From an uncultured Shewanella sp. (GTDB lineage Bacteria; Pseudomonadota; Gammaproteobacteria; Enterobacterales; Shewanellaceae), in NCBI RefSeq assembly GCF_947497935.1, contig NZ_CANMIO010000007.1, positions 1 to 64,000 on the forward strand: a stretch of DNA of 64,000 nt, read 5' to 3'. Below the pieces are notes generated by a model. It saw only the letters and a program-made list of their open reading frames with translations, was not told the origin of the DNA and ran no database searches. Numbering within the stretch: position 1 is the stretch's first letter; every line of letters starts with the position of its first letter. Positions 1 to 7,916 of the stretch are shown piece by piece. A program made the translations under genes and the position numbers.

Positions 1-1060
1 GGTAACACCAACCCAAAAATAAATGTAATCAGCTTTCATTCGAAGGCTAACCAACTTTGGGGCATTTCCAAGTTAGACCCAAGTAATATCAACATAAATG
101 AGTGCACCAATTACCACGTGTAGATACGGCCGTGACCGTCCATTACATGGACGTCATGGCCGAGCTTCCAAGGATGGACTTGCTGCGTGTCACGGCAGTG
201 TCTGCACATGCGCCCGCTGCAGGCGATTGTTAACTACGAAGCTACAAGTTCAAACACTCTACTTGGTAACACCAACCCAAAAATAAATGTAATCAGCTTT
301 CATTCGAAGGCTAACCAACTTTGGGGCATTTCCAAGTTAGAGCTGAAACCACTCCGCCTAAATGAAGGCACCAATTACCTCGTGTAGATACGGCTGCGGG
401 CTTCGGTTTCAGGGATGAAACCGCAGAGCGTATAGGGACATATTCACAGCGTCTCGCAGCAGTGTCTGCACATACCCCGCTGGAGGCGATTAATAGCGAC
501 TCAGCTACAATCTCAAACGGGCTACCCCATAGCACTATACAAATAAAAAATGTAATGAACCTTCATTCGAAGACTAACTCACTTTGGGGCATTGCCAATT
601 TAGAAATTGAACCACCACGGCTAAAAGTAGGCTCCAATTATCAAGTGTAGATACAGCTGTGACCGTCCATGACAAGGTGAGAGGTAACGAAGTTACCAAG
701 CTTTCGAACGAGAGGCAGGATGCCGAACTGGCTTTTTAGCAGGGATGTTATTCGTCATGACCGAGTTTCCAGGAACCCTTTCCGTTATAGAGAAGTGCTG
801 CGTGTCACGGCAGTGTCGCACATAAGGTCGTTCCTTCACATCTGCCCCATAGGGATATGGGAAATGTCATTATGATGTAGGGAACATCATTGACCATGTG
901 ATCACGACATTCGGACATCCAGTCCAGCACCCGCTGGAGGCGATTGTTAGCTACGAAGCTACAAATTCAAACACTCTACTTGGTAACACCAACCCAAAAA
1001 TAAATGTAAATAGCCTTCATTCGAAGGCTGACCAAATTTAGGGCATTTCCAACTCTAGTG
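1..1060. repeat. Array of four degenerate long repeats, no convincing gene
   Basis: Copies begin at about 1, 265, 528 and 982. The first three units are about 264, 263 and 454 bp; the fourth is cut off after about 77 bp. Each starts with GGTAACACCAACCC or a decayed form, then a block containing CATTCGAAGGCTAACC and CTTTGGGGCATT, then CCAATTACC-CGTGTAGATACGGC, and ends with GCTGCGTGTCACGGCAGTGT, CGCTGGAGGCGATT and a run leading to CTCTACTT. Copies 1 and 2 are identical over the first 77 bases, so at least one duplication is recent. Copy 3 carries roughly 190 bp of extra sequence. Short open frames across the units exist but are not conserved between copies, apart from a 30-residue tail ending in a common GTGTAG stop. 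I see no gene here. Confidence 0.75.
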
Positions 1061-1105
1061 GAGCCATTCACATTAAATTGGAAATCCCCTGTTCGATAGA
1101 TCCGA

Positions 1106-1828
1106 TTACTTCTGAGTTAATACTTCACTCAACTTTTGCTTCTCTGCATCGCTTAAATCTGCGCGCTCGATAAGCTCGAGAATATCAGAGCTGGTCGGCT
1201 TACCATGACCTTGGATGATTAGCACTCGTGTGGCGTCACCATCAAGTCCAAGGCGCTCTAATTCGAGTTCGGTAATTTGTTCGGTGAGTACCTCGATATC
1301 ATCGCCAATAGACTGCATATGAATTTCAAACTTGCCTTCATTTTCTTCAAATATCACTTCAAGCTCGCGGGCTTTCTCCTCTAATTCGTGAGCCTTAGCC
1401 TCTAGCTTGAAGGCGTGGGCTTCCATTTCGGCTTCTTTACCGCTGAGCTGCTGATGTAGCTTTTCAAGTTTAATTTTTATCGCTTTCTCAACTTTTATGT
1501 CCAGCGGTTGCTTTGGGTTCGTGGCATGAAGTTGGACTCGCTTGAGCATCCTAGCAACGCTATTTTGTACATCCTTAGGTAACTCACTGATTTTCTGCTT
1601 AACGCTCTGTTTGTCACTGAGCTCTTGAGCCGTAAATGACATTTCGTGGGAAGTGCCATCTACAGCAACGGTCACATGGGTGATATCGTTTTCATCGGTA
1701 TTGATCTTGGTGATTAGCTTGTGGTCTATGTTGTCTATGACCTCAATATCGGTCGGTGCGCTATAGGCCAGTTGAGACAAGGTTAAACAGCCTGTTACGA
1801 GAGCGATAGCGAGTGGTTTTAAGTTCAT
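1106..1828 (-). CDS. Exported acidic coiled-coil protein, function unknown
   Basis: This 240-residue protein has a clear signal peptide (residues 1-24, MNLKPLAIALVTGCL..., cleavage near AYSA). The mature part is charged and very rich in Glu, Lys and Leu. Residues about 110-200 form a predicted long coiled coil, with runs such as KLEAKAHELEEKARELEV. No cysteine pair, enzyme motif or membrane anchor is seen, so a soluble periplasmic role is inferred. It is transcribed divergently from a histidine kinase/sigma-54 regulator operon, and a near-consensus sigma-54 promoter lies about 100 bp upstream of its start. I infer that it is a target of that regulator, perhaps an envelope-stress or sensor-accessory protein. 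I do not recognise the family. Confidence 0.85.
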   Translation of the reverse strand: MNLKPLAIALVTGCLTLSQLAYSAPTDIEVIDNIDHKLITKINTDENDITHVTVAVDGTSHEMSFTAQELSDKQSVKQKISELPKDVQNSVARMLKRVQLHATNPKQPLDIKVEKAIKIKLEKLHQQLSGKEAEMEAHAFKLEAKAHELEEKARELEVIFEENEGKFEIHMQSIGDDIEVLTEQITELELERLGLDGDATRVLIIQGHGKPTSSDILELIERADLSDAEKQKLSEVLTQK

Positions 1829-1866
1829 ATTGTTCCCCTTTAAATAGCATTGCAGTTAACTTATTT

Positions 1867-1914
1867 ACTTTTAGACGCTTTACGAAAAGTGTCTAAAAGT
1901 GTCTAAAAGTGACT
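1867..1914 (-). repeat. 10-bp tandem repeat forming a 15-bp leader hairpin
   Basis: AAAAGTGTCT occurs at 1885-1894 and 1895-1904, and AAAAGTGACT at 1905-1914. The stretch 1867-1881 is complementary to 1886-1900, giving a 15-bp stem (one G-T pair) closed by the four bases ACGA. Because the 10-mer is repeated, the arm at 1867-1876 can also pair with the second copy. The element lies in the predicted 5' leader of the coiled-coil protein gene, right at the expected transcription start. Confidence 0.7.
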
Positions 1915-1924
1915 GAGAGGGAAT

Positions 1925-1940
1925 TGCGAAGGCCGTGCCA
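1925..1940 (-). promoter_or_regulatory. Sigma-54 promoter candidate for the coiled-coil protein gene
   Basis: On the minus strand the sequence reads TGGCACGGCCTTCGCA. Against the consensus TGGCACG-N4-TTGCW it has a perfect -24 element, the exact GG-to-GC spacing of 10 bases, and one mismatch (TCGC for TTGC). The start would be near 1914, leaving a leader of about 85 nt. The adjacent divergent operon encodes a sigma-54 activator, which strengthens the call. Confidence 0.7.
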
Positions 1941-2021
1941 ACTTTGTTGCTCCCAGAGCCATGCAGGCATTGGCTGGCATTTGTTCGGCTAACTGAAAAA
2001 TGATGACTCGATATGAGTTGC

Positions 2022-2056
2022 GGATATGGGAAGGTAACTTCCTGATATGGGGATAT
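2022..2056. promoter_or_regulatory. Possible enhancer site between divergent genes
   Basis: A dyad GGAAG-GTAA-CTTCC (2029-2042) is bracketed by two copies of GATATGGG. It lies about 110-140 bp upstream of the predicted sigma-54 start at 1914, a usual distance for an enhancer-binding protein. The assignment to the neighbouring response regulator is inference only. The rest of the 1829-2292 gap also holds a 13-bp tandem direct repeat, TCTTGTAAACCAA, at 2203-2228. Confidence 0.35.
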
Positions 2057-2292
2057 TGATTCGATTTGTGTTAGCTTTAACCATGATTAGGTTAAGTCGT
2101 TACTTAAATTCTGCAGGGGTAAGCCGCACTTTTTGCATAGGACTGCACAGAAACAGCATTGATTTGGGTGAGATAGAGTTTGGTATCAATCTTGTATATG
2201 ACTCTTGTAAACCAATCTTGTAAACCAAGCTTCAATATTCGTCTCCTATAGAAATAACTTCAGAGCCGGAATAGGGAAATAAAAGAGAAATT

Positions 2293-4080
2293 ATGTCGAT
2301 AAAACGCTATGTATTCATGCTATTTGGTGCGCTCATCTTATTGTTGGCGATGAGCCAGTTATTTGTGGCGCAGTATTTTAAGGCTCAATTACAAGCAGAG
2401 CTTGAGCAAAGCTCAAAAAGTTTATCTAAGAGCCTGGTCAGCGTGGTGATTGAGAACGCTGCAGAGCTTGAGCGTATGGAATTTTCATTTCCACAGACAC
2501 CAGATGAGGATCCTGAACTCATGCCAAGAGCTGAGGTGGATAGCATTGATTGGCTAGAGAAAAATGAACGGATAAACGAAAAGTTTGAGCATGAAGTCGA
2601 CCGATTGACCGAAGAGGCCGAACAGGAAATTGATCTCCAACTCGATAGCTTAAATAGTGAAATCGATCAGCTGGCGTTTGAGCTTGCTAAAGGTGTATCC
2701 GAGGGCGGGGAGTCACAGCTTAAAAACGATGTATTTAAGGCAAAGCAGAAAGCATTGAAAGGCAAGGTGCAGGCCTTATTAGAAAAAGAGCGTGTGTTAT
2801 TAGAAAGCAATCGCGAGGATATGCAGCAACTGCGTAAGCAAGCGGCGCGAGAATATCAGCGACGTGTAGAGCAGAGTCTAGACAGTATTGAGATCCATAC
2901 CGATGAGTGGCTTAAAGAGGGGCGAGTACTCATTGTTGAGGGGCAGAGCAGTAATGGCGGCTCCATTGTGCTAAATGAAGAGCGCAGCGTTGACTTACCA
3001 AGTGGCGGTGCGAATCATCTTTTAGAACGCTTTAGCGAATCGGTTTTGCTAGCCATCTTAATCACGAGTGTGATGGCTCTATTATTGGCTTACTGGCTTA
3101 GCCACCATGTGACGGGGCCTTTAAGCGAGCTGGCTGGTGGTCATCAAAAATTGGCAAACGGTCAATTTGGCGTGCAACTTAAGGAACAAGGGGTTAAAGA
3201 GTTAAAACAGATCTTAACGGGTTTTAATCGCATGAGTCTGGCCTTATCGAATTTAAGCAAGAAAGAGCAGCAGATGTCGCAACAGCAACATTTGGCTGAT
3301 CTTGGGCAGATCACCCGTGGAATTGCCCACAGCTTGAGAAATCCATTGCATACCTTGGGATTACTTTCAGAGCAGAGCACTTGGAGTGAAGCCTTGGGCG
3401 AACGTGAGAGGCTTAATAACAAGATGCAGCAGAAAATCGCCTTGATGGATAAAAGTATTCAGTCGCTATTAACGCTTTCGAGCCATGAGGTGGCACGTGA
3501 TAAAGCCATTCCGTTAAATGCCATTATCCAAGATGTGCTTTTGGAGTTATCGATCACAGGGCTCAAGCCGAAAGTCATGTTTGATCCACAAAGCTGTGAG
3601 GTTTTCGTTAATGGAGCAGAATCGGAGCTCAGAAGTATCTTACATGCGGTGATGATTAACGCGGTAGAAGCCGACCGGGATGCCAAGCAGATAAAAATCG
3701 AGCTGACGCAAGATGAAAAGGCCAAGAAAGTTATCATTACAGATTGGGGCAAAGGGATTGATCCTTTGGTTAAGTCGCAGATGTTTAAGCCTCATGTAAC
3801 CACTAAGACAGAGGGGTCGGGCATGGGGATCTATATCGCGAAGCGCTTAATCGAGAGTCATTACGATGGCGAAATCCAGTTTGAAGACAATCCCCAAGGT
3901 GGCACCATAGTGACGCTTATCTTTAGTTGTGGTGAACAAGAGGCTGACTCAAGTACAAATTCAAGTTCAAGTAATAAAACCAGTGCTCATTCAAACAAGC
4001 ATTCAAACACTAATATAAATAGCGATTCAAACACAGACTCAAGTAGAAAGGGTTCGGATCAAGGTGAGGTGAAACCATGA
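2293..4080 (+). CDS. Membrane sensor histidine kinase
   Basis: The 595-residue protein has an N-terminal transmembrane helix (about 7-27). A long, highly charged periplasmic region (about 28-250), rich in predicted coiled coil, is followed by a second helix (about 250-270) and a HAMP segment (about 270-320). The dimerisation helix carries the phosphoacceptor His346 in GIAHSLRNPLH. The ATPase domain shows an N box (HAVMINAVEAD), a G1 box (DWGKGID) and a G2 box (GSGMGIYIAKRL). An unusual Ser/Asn-rich tail of about 45 residues follows. The stop overlaps the start of the next gene (ATGA), so the two are co-translated partners. The periplasmic part may sense a partner such as the divergent exported coiled-coil protein; that link is inference. 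The ligand is unknown. Confidence 0.93.
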   Translation: MSIKRYVFMLFGALILLLAMSQLFVAQYFKAQLQAELEQSSKSLSKSLVSVVIENAAELERMEFSFPQTPDEDPELMPRAEVDSIDWLEKNERINEKFEHEVDRLTEEAEQEIDLQLDSLNSEIDQLAFELAKGVSEGGESQLKNDVFKAKQKALKGKVQALLEKERVLLESNREDMQQLRKQAAREYQRRVEQSLDSIEIHTDEWLKEGRVLIVEGQSSNGGSIVLNEERSVDLPSGGANHLLERFSESVLLAILITSVMALLLAYWLSHHVTGPLSELAGGHQKLANGQFGVQLKEQGVKELKQILTGFNRMSLALSNLSKKEQQMSQQQHLADLGQITRGIAHSLRNPLHTLGLLSEQSTWSEALGERERLNNKMQQKIALMDKSIQSLLTLSSHEVARDKAIPLNAIIQDVLLELSITGLKPKVMFDPQSCEVFVNGAESELRSILHAVMINAVEADRDAKQIKIELTQDEKAKKVIITDWGKGIDPLVKSQMFKPHVTTKTEGSGMGIYIAKRLIESHYDGEIQFEDNPQGGTIVTLIFSCGEQEADSSTNSSSSNKTSAHSNKHSNTNINSDSNTDSSRKGSDQGEVKP

Positions 4081-5429
4081 ATAATGCCCCTTTACAGATC
4101 TTAGTAGTGGAAGACGAGCCAGATCAACGCGAGCTAATTTGCCAAATACTCGCTTCTAACCATTATCAGATCACCAGCGCAGAAAGTGTTGAAGAGGCGA
4201 TTTTGTCGATAAAATCGAGTGCACCGGATCTGGTTTTTTCCGATTGGAAACTTGGGCAGTTAACAGGAATGGATCTACTGACTTACGTCAGGCGAGAACA
4301 CCCTGATATGGGGTTTATTATCGCCACGGCCTACGGCACAATCACTCACGCTGTAGACGCTATGCAAGCTGGGGCAGATGATTACTTGTCAAAACCTTAT
4401 CAGCGTCAGTCATTATTGATGGCGATAGATAAGGTCGCTAAATCGCTTACGTTAAAACAGCAAAATCGACGCTTAGCATCAGAGTTATTCCAGCAGCAGG
4501 AGCTCGTGGGGCTAGTGGGTAAGGCCCCGTGTATGCAGAAGGTCTATGCTCGAGTACAAAGAGTCAGTGCCACCGATGCCACAGTTTTAATTGGCGGAGA
4601 GAGTGGCACTGGTAAAGAGCTCGCCGCTCGGGCCTTGTACCAACTATCGAGTCGTCAACATAAGCCGTTTGTGGCCATCAATTGTGGTGCCATTCCTGAA
4701 ACTCTCGCGGAATCGGAACTTTTTGGTGCCGAGAAAGGGGCCTTTACAGGCGCCAATACGCTGAAAATCGGTAAGCTTGAGGCGGCAGATGGCGGTACTA
4801 TCTTTCTTGATGAGATCGGTGAGTTACCCCTATTACAACAGACTAAGTTACTCAGATTTTTACAAGAGGGCGTGATCTCAAGGTTAGGGCAGAATGGTGA
4901 GATTAAATTGGATGTTAGGGTTATTGCCGCAACCCACCGAAACCTTAAAGAGGAAGTTGAGCTGGGCAATTTTAGAGAAGATCTATTCTATAGACTCAAT
5001 GTGGTGCCAATCGATATGCCGCCACTGAGAGAGCGTAAAGAAGATATTGGCCGGCTTATCGAGCATTTCTTAAAAATTCATGCTGGTCAGTACGGTGTCG
5101 AAGCGCTTAAGTTAAGTGCTGAAGCGATGAAGGCTCTGCTCGATTACCCTTGGCCTGGCAACGTACGAGAGCTCTCGAATAGAGTTGAGCGTTTCGTGTT
5201 ACTGGGTGATGAGCAAGAGCTGGTGGCCGAACTGGCCTCTGGGCAAATCGCGATTAATCCGAGTCAGTTTGTACTTCCTGAGGCGGGGTTTGAGTGGGAA
5301 GCATTTGAGAAAGACTGTTTACAGCAAGCGATGTCTCGCCATGAAGGTAATCGTACTCAGGCGGCAAAACAGTTGGGTTTAAGTTATAAGGCTTTTTTAT
5401 ATCGATTAGAGAAGCATCAATTAGTCTGA
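4077..5429 (+). CDS. Sigma-54-dependent response regulator (NtrC family)
   Basis: This 450-residue protein has three domains. The receiver (1-120) has an acidic pocket VEDEPD, phosphoacceptor Asp56 in FSDWKLG and the conserved Lys in YLSKPY. The AAA+ sigma-54 activation domain (about 145-375) shows Walker A GGESGTGKE (173-181), the sigma-54 contact loop GAFTGAN (about 221) and a Walker B region ending FLDEIGEL. A Fis-type helix-turn-helix lies at the C-terminus (NRTQAAKQLGLSYKAFLYRL). It should hydrolyse ATP to open sigma-54 promoters once phosphorylated by the kinase encoded immediately upstream. The sigma-54-like promoter at 1925-1940 is its best local target candidate. It resembles the NtrC/ZraR/AtoC group but I cannot name the orthologue. 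Confidence 0.95.
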   Translation: MNNAPLQILVVEDEPDQRELICQILASNHYQITSAESVEEAILSIKSSAPDLVFSDWKLGQLTGMDLLTYVRREHPDMGFIIATAYGTITHAVDAMQAGADDYLSKPYQRQSLLMAIDKVAKSLTLKQQNRRLASELFQQQELVGLVGKAPCMQKVYARVQRVSATDATVLIGGESGTGKELAARALYQLSSRQHKPFVAINCGAIPETLAESELFGAEKGAFTGANTLKIGKLEAADGGTIFLDEIGELPLLQQTKLLRFLQEGVISRLGQNGEIKLDVRVIAATHRNLKEEVELGNFREDLFYRLNVVPIDMPPLRERKEDIGRLIEHFLKIHAGQYGVEALKLSAEAMKALLDYPWPGNVRELSNRVERFVLLGDEQELVAELASGQIAINPSQFVLPEAGFEWEAFEKDCLQQAMSRHEGNRTQAAKQLGLSYKAFLYRLEKHQLV

Positions 5430-5483
5430 TGGCCGCTCTCTAAACCCTCTTCTAAGCGATTATCTAATTAGCCAAGTCATTGT

Positions 5484-5540
5484 CAAAGCAATCATCAAAG
5501 CAATCATTAAACCTATGTCTGCTTTGATGAGCTTTGATGA
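5484..5540. repeat. Paired direct repeats that form an inverted repeat
   Basis: CAAAGCAATCAT is repeated in tandem (5484-5507), and GCTTTGATGA is repeated in tandem at 5521-5540. TCATCAAAGC (5492-5501) and GCTTTGATGA (5521-5530) are perfect complements, so a hairpin with a 19-base loop can form. It lies after the kinase/regulator operon and may act in 3' end formation, but no strong T-tract follows. Confidence 0.45.
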
Positions 5541-5636
5541 GCTTAGGTGAGAGGAGTGAGATCTGCTTCAGCCCTATCCTCAGCTAGCGCTTTCTTAAGT
5601 TAACTCTGTTATGTGTCCTCTCTATTAGAGCAATTA

Positions 5637-6275
5637 TTAGCCTAGCAGCCCTGAAATAATCATCAATGCAACACTAACAAACACTAAGCCTGTTAGTAAG
5701 TTAATGACGGGGCTGGCTCTTTTCATCTTAAGCTGAATCTTTGGTTTAGAGAGTACCACTGCAATAAAACTGAACCAGAAAAAGGATAAGCCAAACAGTA
5801 GCGCCGCAGCAGCGCTTTTCGTGGCTAAGCTGATCTCGGGAGTAATCAAAGTCGAAAATAGGGTGATAAAAAACACTAAAGCTTTGGGATTTAAAATATT
5901 GGTATAGAGTCCTTGCATAAAGCCTTTAAAGTTACTGATCCCTTTGCTTGTCGCACTTTTTTCGAGGGCTACGGGATCTTTCCAATGTTGCCAAGCCGCT
6001 ATTATCGCACCAAGTCCCATCCAAGCAAGGTAGCTGGCGCCCACTAATTGTACGATTGAAAATAGCTTATCTGAACTTTGAATAATCAGACTTACGCCAG
6101 TTAAGCTCAATAGTGTATGGCCTAAAATAGCAACGGCGATACCTAAGGCCGAAGCAACCGCTGCGGCGCGTGACTCTTGTGTTGCAAGGCGAACCACTAA
6201 GGCAAAATCGGGTCCGGGACTTGCGAGAGCAACGAGGTGAATGATGCTCAGTGATAGGAGTAATTGCAGTTCCAT
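5637..6275 (-). CDS. LysE/RhtB family amino-acid exporter
   Basis: A 212-residue integral membrane protein of the LysE/RhtB family. These proteins export amino acids or derivatives such as homoserine and threonine across the inner membrane. The N-terminus shows the family signature ASPGPDFALVVR, and about six hydrophobic segments follow. I start at the ATG at 6275 (MELQLLLSLS), because family members begin close to the first helix. An in-frame ATG at 6314 would add 13 non-hydrophobic residues and has no Shine-Dalgarno match. The gene stands alone, facing the kinase/regulator operon and divergent from nadE. The substrate cannot be read from sequence. Confidence 0.9.
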   Translation of the reverse strand: MELQLLLSLSIIHLVALASPGPDFALVVRLATQESRAAAVASALGIAVAILGHTLLSLTGVSLIIQSSDKLFSIVQLVGASYLAWMGLGAIIAAWQHWKDPVALEKSATSKGISNFKGFMQGLYTNILNPKALVFFITLFSTLITPEISLATKSAAAALLFGLSFFWFSFIAVVLSKPKIQLKMKRASPVINLLTGLVFVSVALMIISGLLG

Positions 6276-6458
6276 CGGGTCTCTAATTGGTAATGTTAAT
6301 GCCGACTTGTTCATGCCGACTTTAGGTGCTTGGATGATGAGTATTGCTAACTAGGACTTAAATTAACACGTTTGTTATTAAACAGGTCGTGAATTGTCGT
6401 AAGAATTCACCCATAATATAAACCGATTTTTCTGCCAACTACCATCGGAGTGTAGAAC

Positions 6459-7289
6459 GTGAAAGGACAGATCCTAAGAGAAATGAAGGTGCTTAGTGTT
6501 ATTGACCCCGGTTTTGAAGTTCAAAGGCGGGTCGCATTTATTAAGTCAAAGCTTAAGCAATCGAGTACATCCTCTTTAGTCTTGGGTATTAGCGGTGGTG
6601 TCGATTCTTCACTAGCGGGACGCTTGTGTCAGCTGGCCGTTGATGAACTCAATGGTGAGTCAAGCGGTAGTGGTTACCAATTCATCGCGGTTCGTTTACC
6701 TTACGACGTGCAAAAAGATGAAGATGAAGCTCAGTTGGCTTGTCAGTTTATCCAGCCTTCAAAGCAAGTTACGGTGAATGTGAAGCAGGGAGTGGATGGC
6801 GTTCATAATGAAACACTCGCGGCTGTTGAAGCTGCAGGTATAGCGTTACCTGAGGCTGATAAAGTCGATTTTGTAAAGGGGAACGTAAAGGCAAGAATGC
6901 GTATGGTCGCCCAATATGAAATTGCTGGTCTAGTTGCAGGCTTGGTGGTGGGAACTGATCACAGCGCCGAAAATATTACAGGGTTTTATACCAAGTGGGG
7001 CGACGGAGCCTGTGATTTAGCGCCTCTATTTGGTCTTAACAAGCGTCAGGTTCGTCTGCTTGCCGCATTCCTCGGTGCACCTGATAAGTTAGTTATCAAG
7101 GCGCCTACGGCAGATTTAGAAGAGAACAAACCTCAGTTAGAAGATGAAGTCGCCCTGGGCTTAACCTACGATGAAATCGATGACTTTCTAGAGGGGAAAG
7201 AGGTCAGCGAATTTGTTAATGACAAACTGGTAGGGATCTACCGTGCCACTCAACATAAGCGTGAGCCTATTCCAACGATTTATGATTAA
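6459..7289 (+). CDS. nadE: NAD synthetase, ammonia-dependent
   Basis: NadE makes NAD from nicotinic acid adenine dinucleotide, ATP and ammonia in the cytoplasm, the last step of NAD synthesis. The 276-residue length matches the E. coli enzyme (275) and there is no glutaminase domain, so ammonia is the expected nitrogen donor. The ATP pyrophosphatase P-loop [10 protein letters not shown] lies at about 42-51. The deamido-NAD region is visible in [25 protein letters not shown] (shown here only by its ends, VVGTD and GDGACDL), and [10 protein letters not shown] follows. The start is a GTG with a GGAG ribosome site 8 bases upstream. It is a single gene ending at a strong bidirectional terminator. 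Confidence 0.96.
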   Translation: MKGQILREMKVLSVIDPGFEVQRRVAFIKSKLKQSSTSSLVLGISGGVDSSLAGRLCQLAVDELNGESSGSGYQFIAVRLPYDVQKDEDEAQLACQFIQPSKQVTVNVKQGVDGVHNETLAAVEAAGIALPEADKVDFVKGNVKARMRMVAQYEIAGLVAGLVVGTDHSAENITGFYTKWGDGACDLAPLFGLNKRQVRLLAAFLGAPDKLVIKAPTADLEENKPQLEDEVALGLTYDEIDDFLEGKEVSEFVNDKLVGIYRATQHKREPIPTIYD

Positions 7290-7303
7290 TATCAGCTTAT
7301 TTT

Positions 7304-7326
7304 AAAGGCGCTTCGGCGCCTTTTTT
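7304..7326. terminator. Bidirectional terminator after nadE
   Basis: GGCGC-TTCG-GCGCC stem with the stable TTCG loop, flanked by AAA on the left and TTTTTT on the right. It lies between the convergent nadE gene and the gene at 7339-7836. Confidence 0.9.
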
Positions 7327-7338
7327 ATTGCAGCGGAT

Positions 7339-7836
7339 TTAAGGCTTAATCAGTGGCGGCAACCCTAATGCGTTTCTTAATTTATCGATCTGCAGGTTTG
7401 GAAATTGACGATAATCTAGGTAGGGGACAAGGTAAATGGCTTGACTGGCATGCTTGCTAACATAGTTTGCGCTTGAGTCTGAACTTGGGTTGACTGCTTT
7501 AAATTGGCTGAGGCTGAGGTTTAACTGCTGAGCACTTAGCTGACCGCAAACAATATGCACGCTGGCGTTTGGATTAAGCTGATGGCTATTAATCAAAATC
7601 GATTCATCTTGTTTAAGTAGCTGCAGGTCGCGATAGCCTTTCCAATTGGTATCGGCAACAGCGATTTTAGCCATGATGGTTAAAATTTTTCGCCAATGAT
7701 TACCGTTGGCTTCAATTAAGTGCTGTACTGCGAAGGGAGCGGTATGACTCCAACCCTCGGGAAGAATAGGCGGTGTCGGTAGATAGAAACATGTTTTAGC
7801 GCTATCGAAACCTATTATCTGTTTATATTTATTCAA
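7339..7836 (-). CDS. Conserved-looking cytoplasmic protein, function unknown
   Basis: A 165-residue protein with no signal peptide, membrane segment or recognisable catalytic motif. It is aromatic- and proline-rich near the N-terminus (FYLPTPPILPEGW) and has a predicted mixed alpha/beta composition. The text HWRKILTIMAKI and the C-terminal LRNALGLPPLI suggest a folded domain. It ends close to the terminator shared with nadE. Its start lies about 80 bp from the divergent hydrolase gene, so the two may share a promoter region. I do not recognise the family and propose no function. Confidence 0.8.
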   Translation of the reverse strand: MNKYKQIIGFDSAKTCFYLPTPPILPEGWSHTAPFAVQHLIEANGNHWRKILTIMAKIAVADTNWKGYRDLQLLKQDESILINSHQLNPNASVHIVCGQLSAQQLNLSLSQFKAVNPSSDSSANYVSKHASQAIYLVPYLDYRQFPNLQIDKLRNALGLPPLIKP

Positions 7837-7916
7837 TTTTCAGCCTATCTTTACCGTTTCGATGTAAAAGCGTGTAAGTTAACCTAATTGTTTGTTTATG
7901 GGAAATCGCGACGATT

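Noticed and set aside
98..650. Short open frames of 60-75 codons in the repeat region
   Set aside because: They run through repeat copies, lack ribosome sites, and the predicted proteins are not conserved between copies except for a short tail.
1..1060. CRISPR array
   Set aside because: Repeat units are hundreds of bases long and degenerate, with no short identical repeats or spacers and no cas genes.
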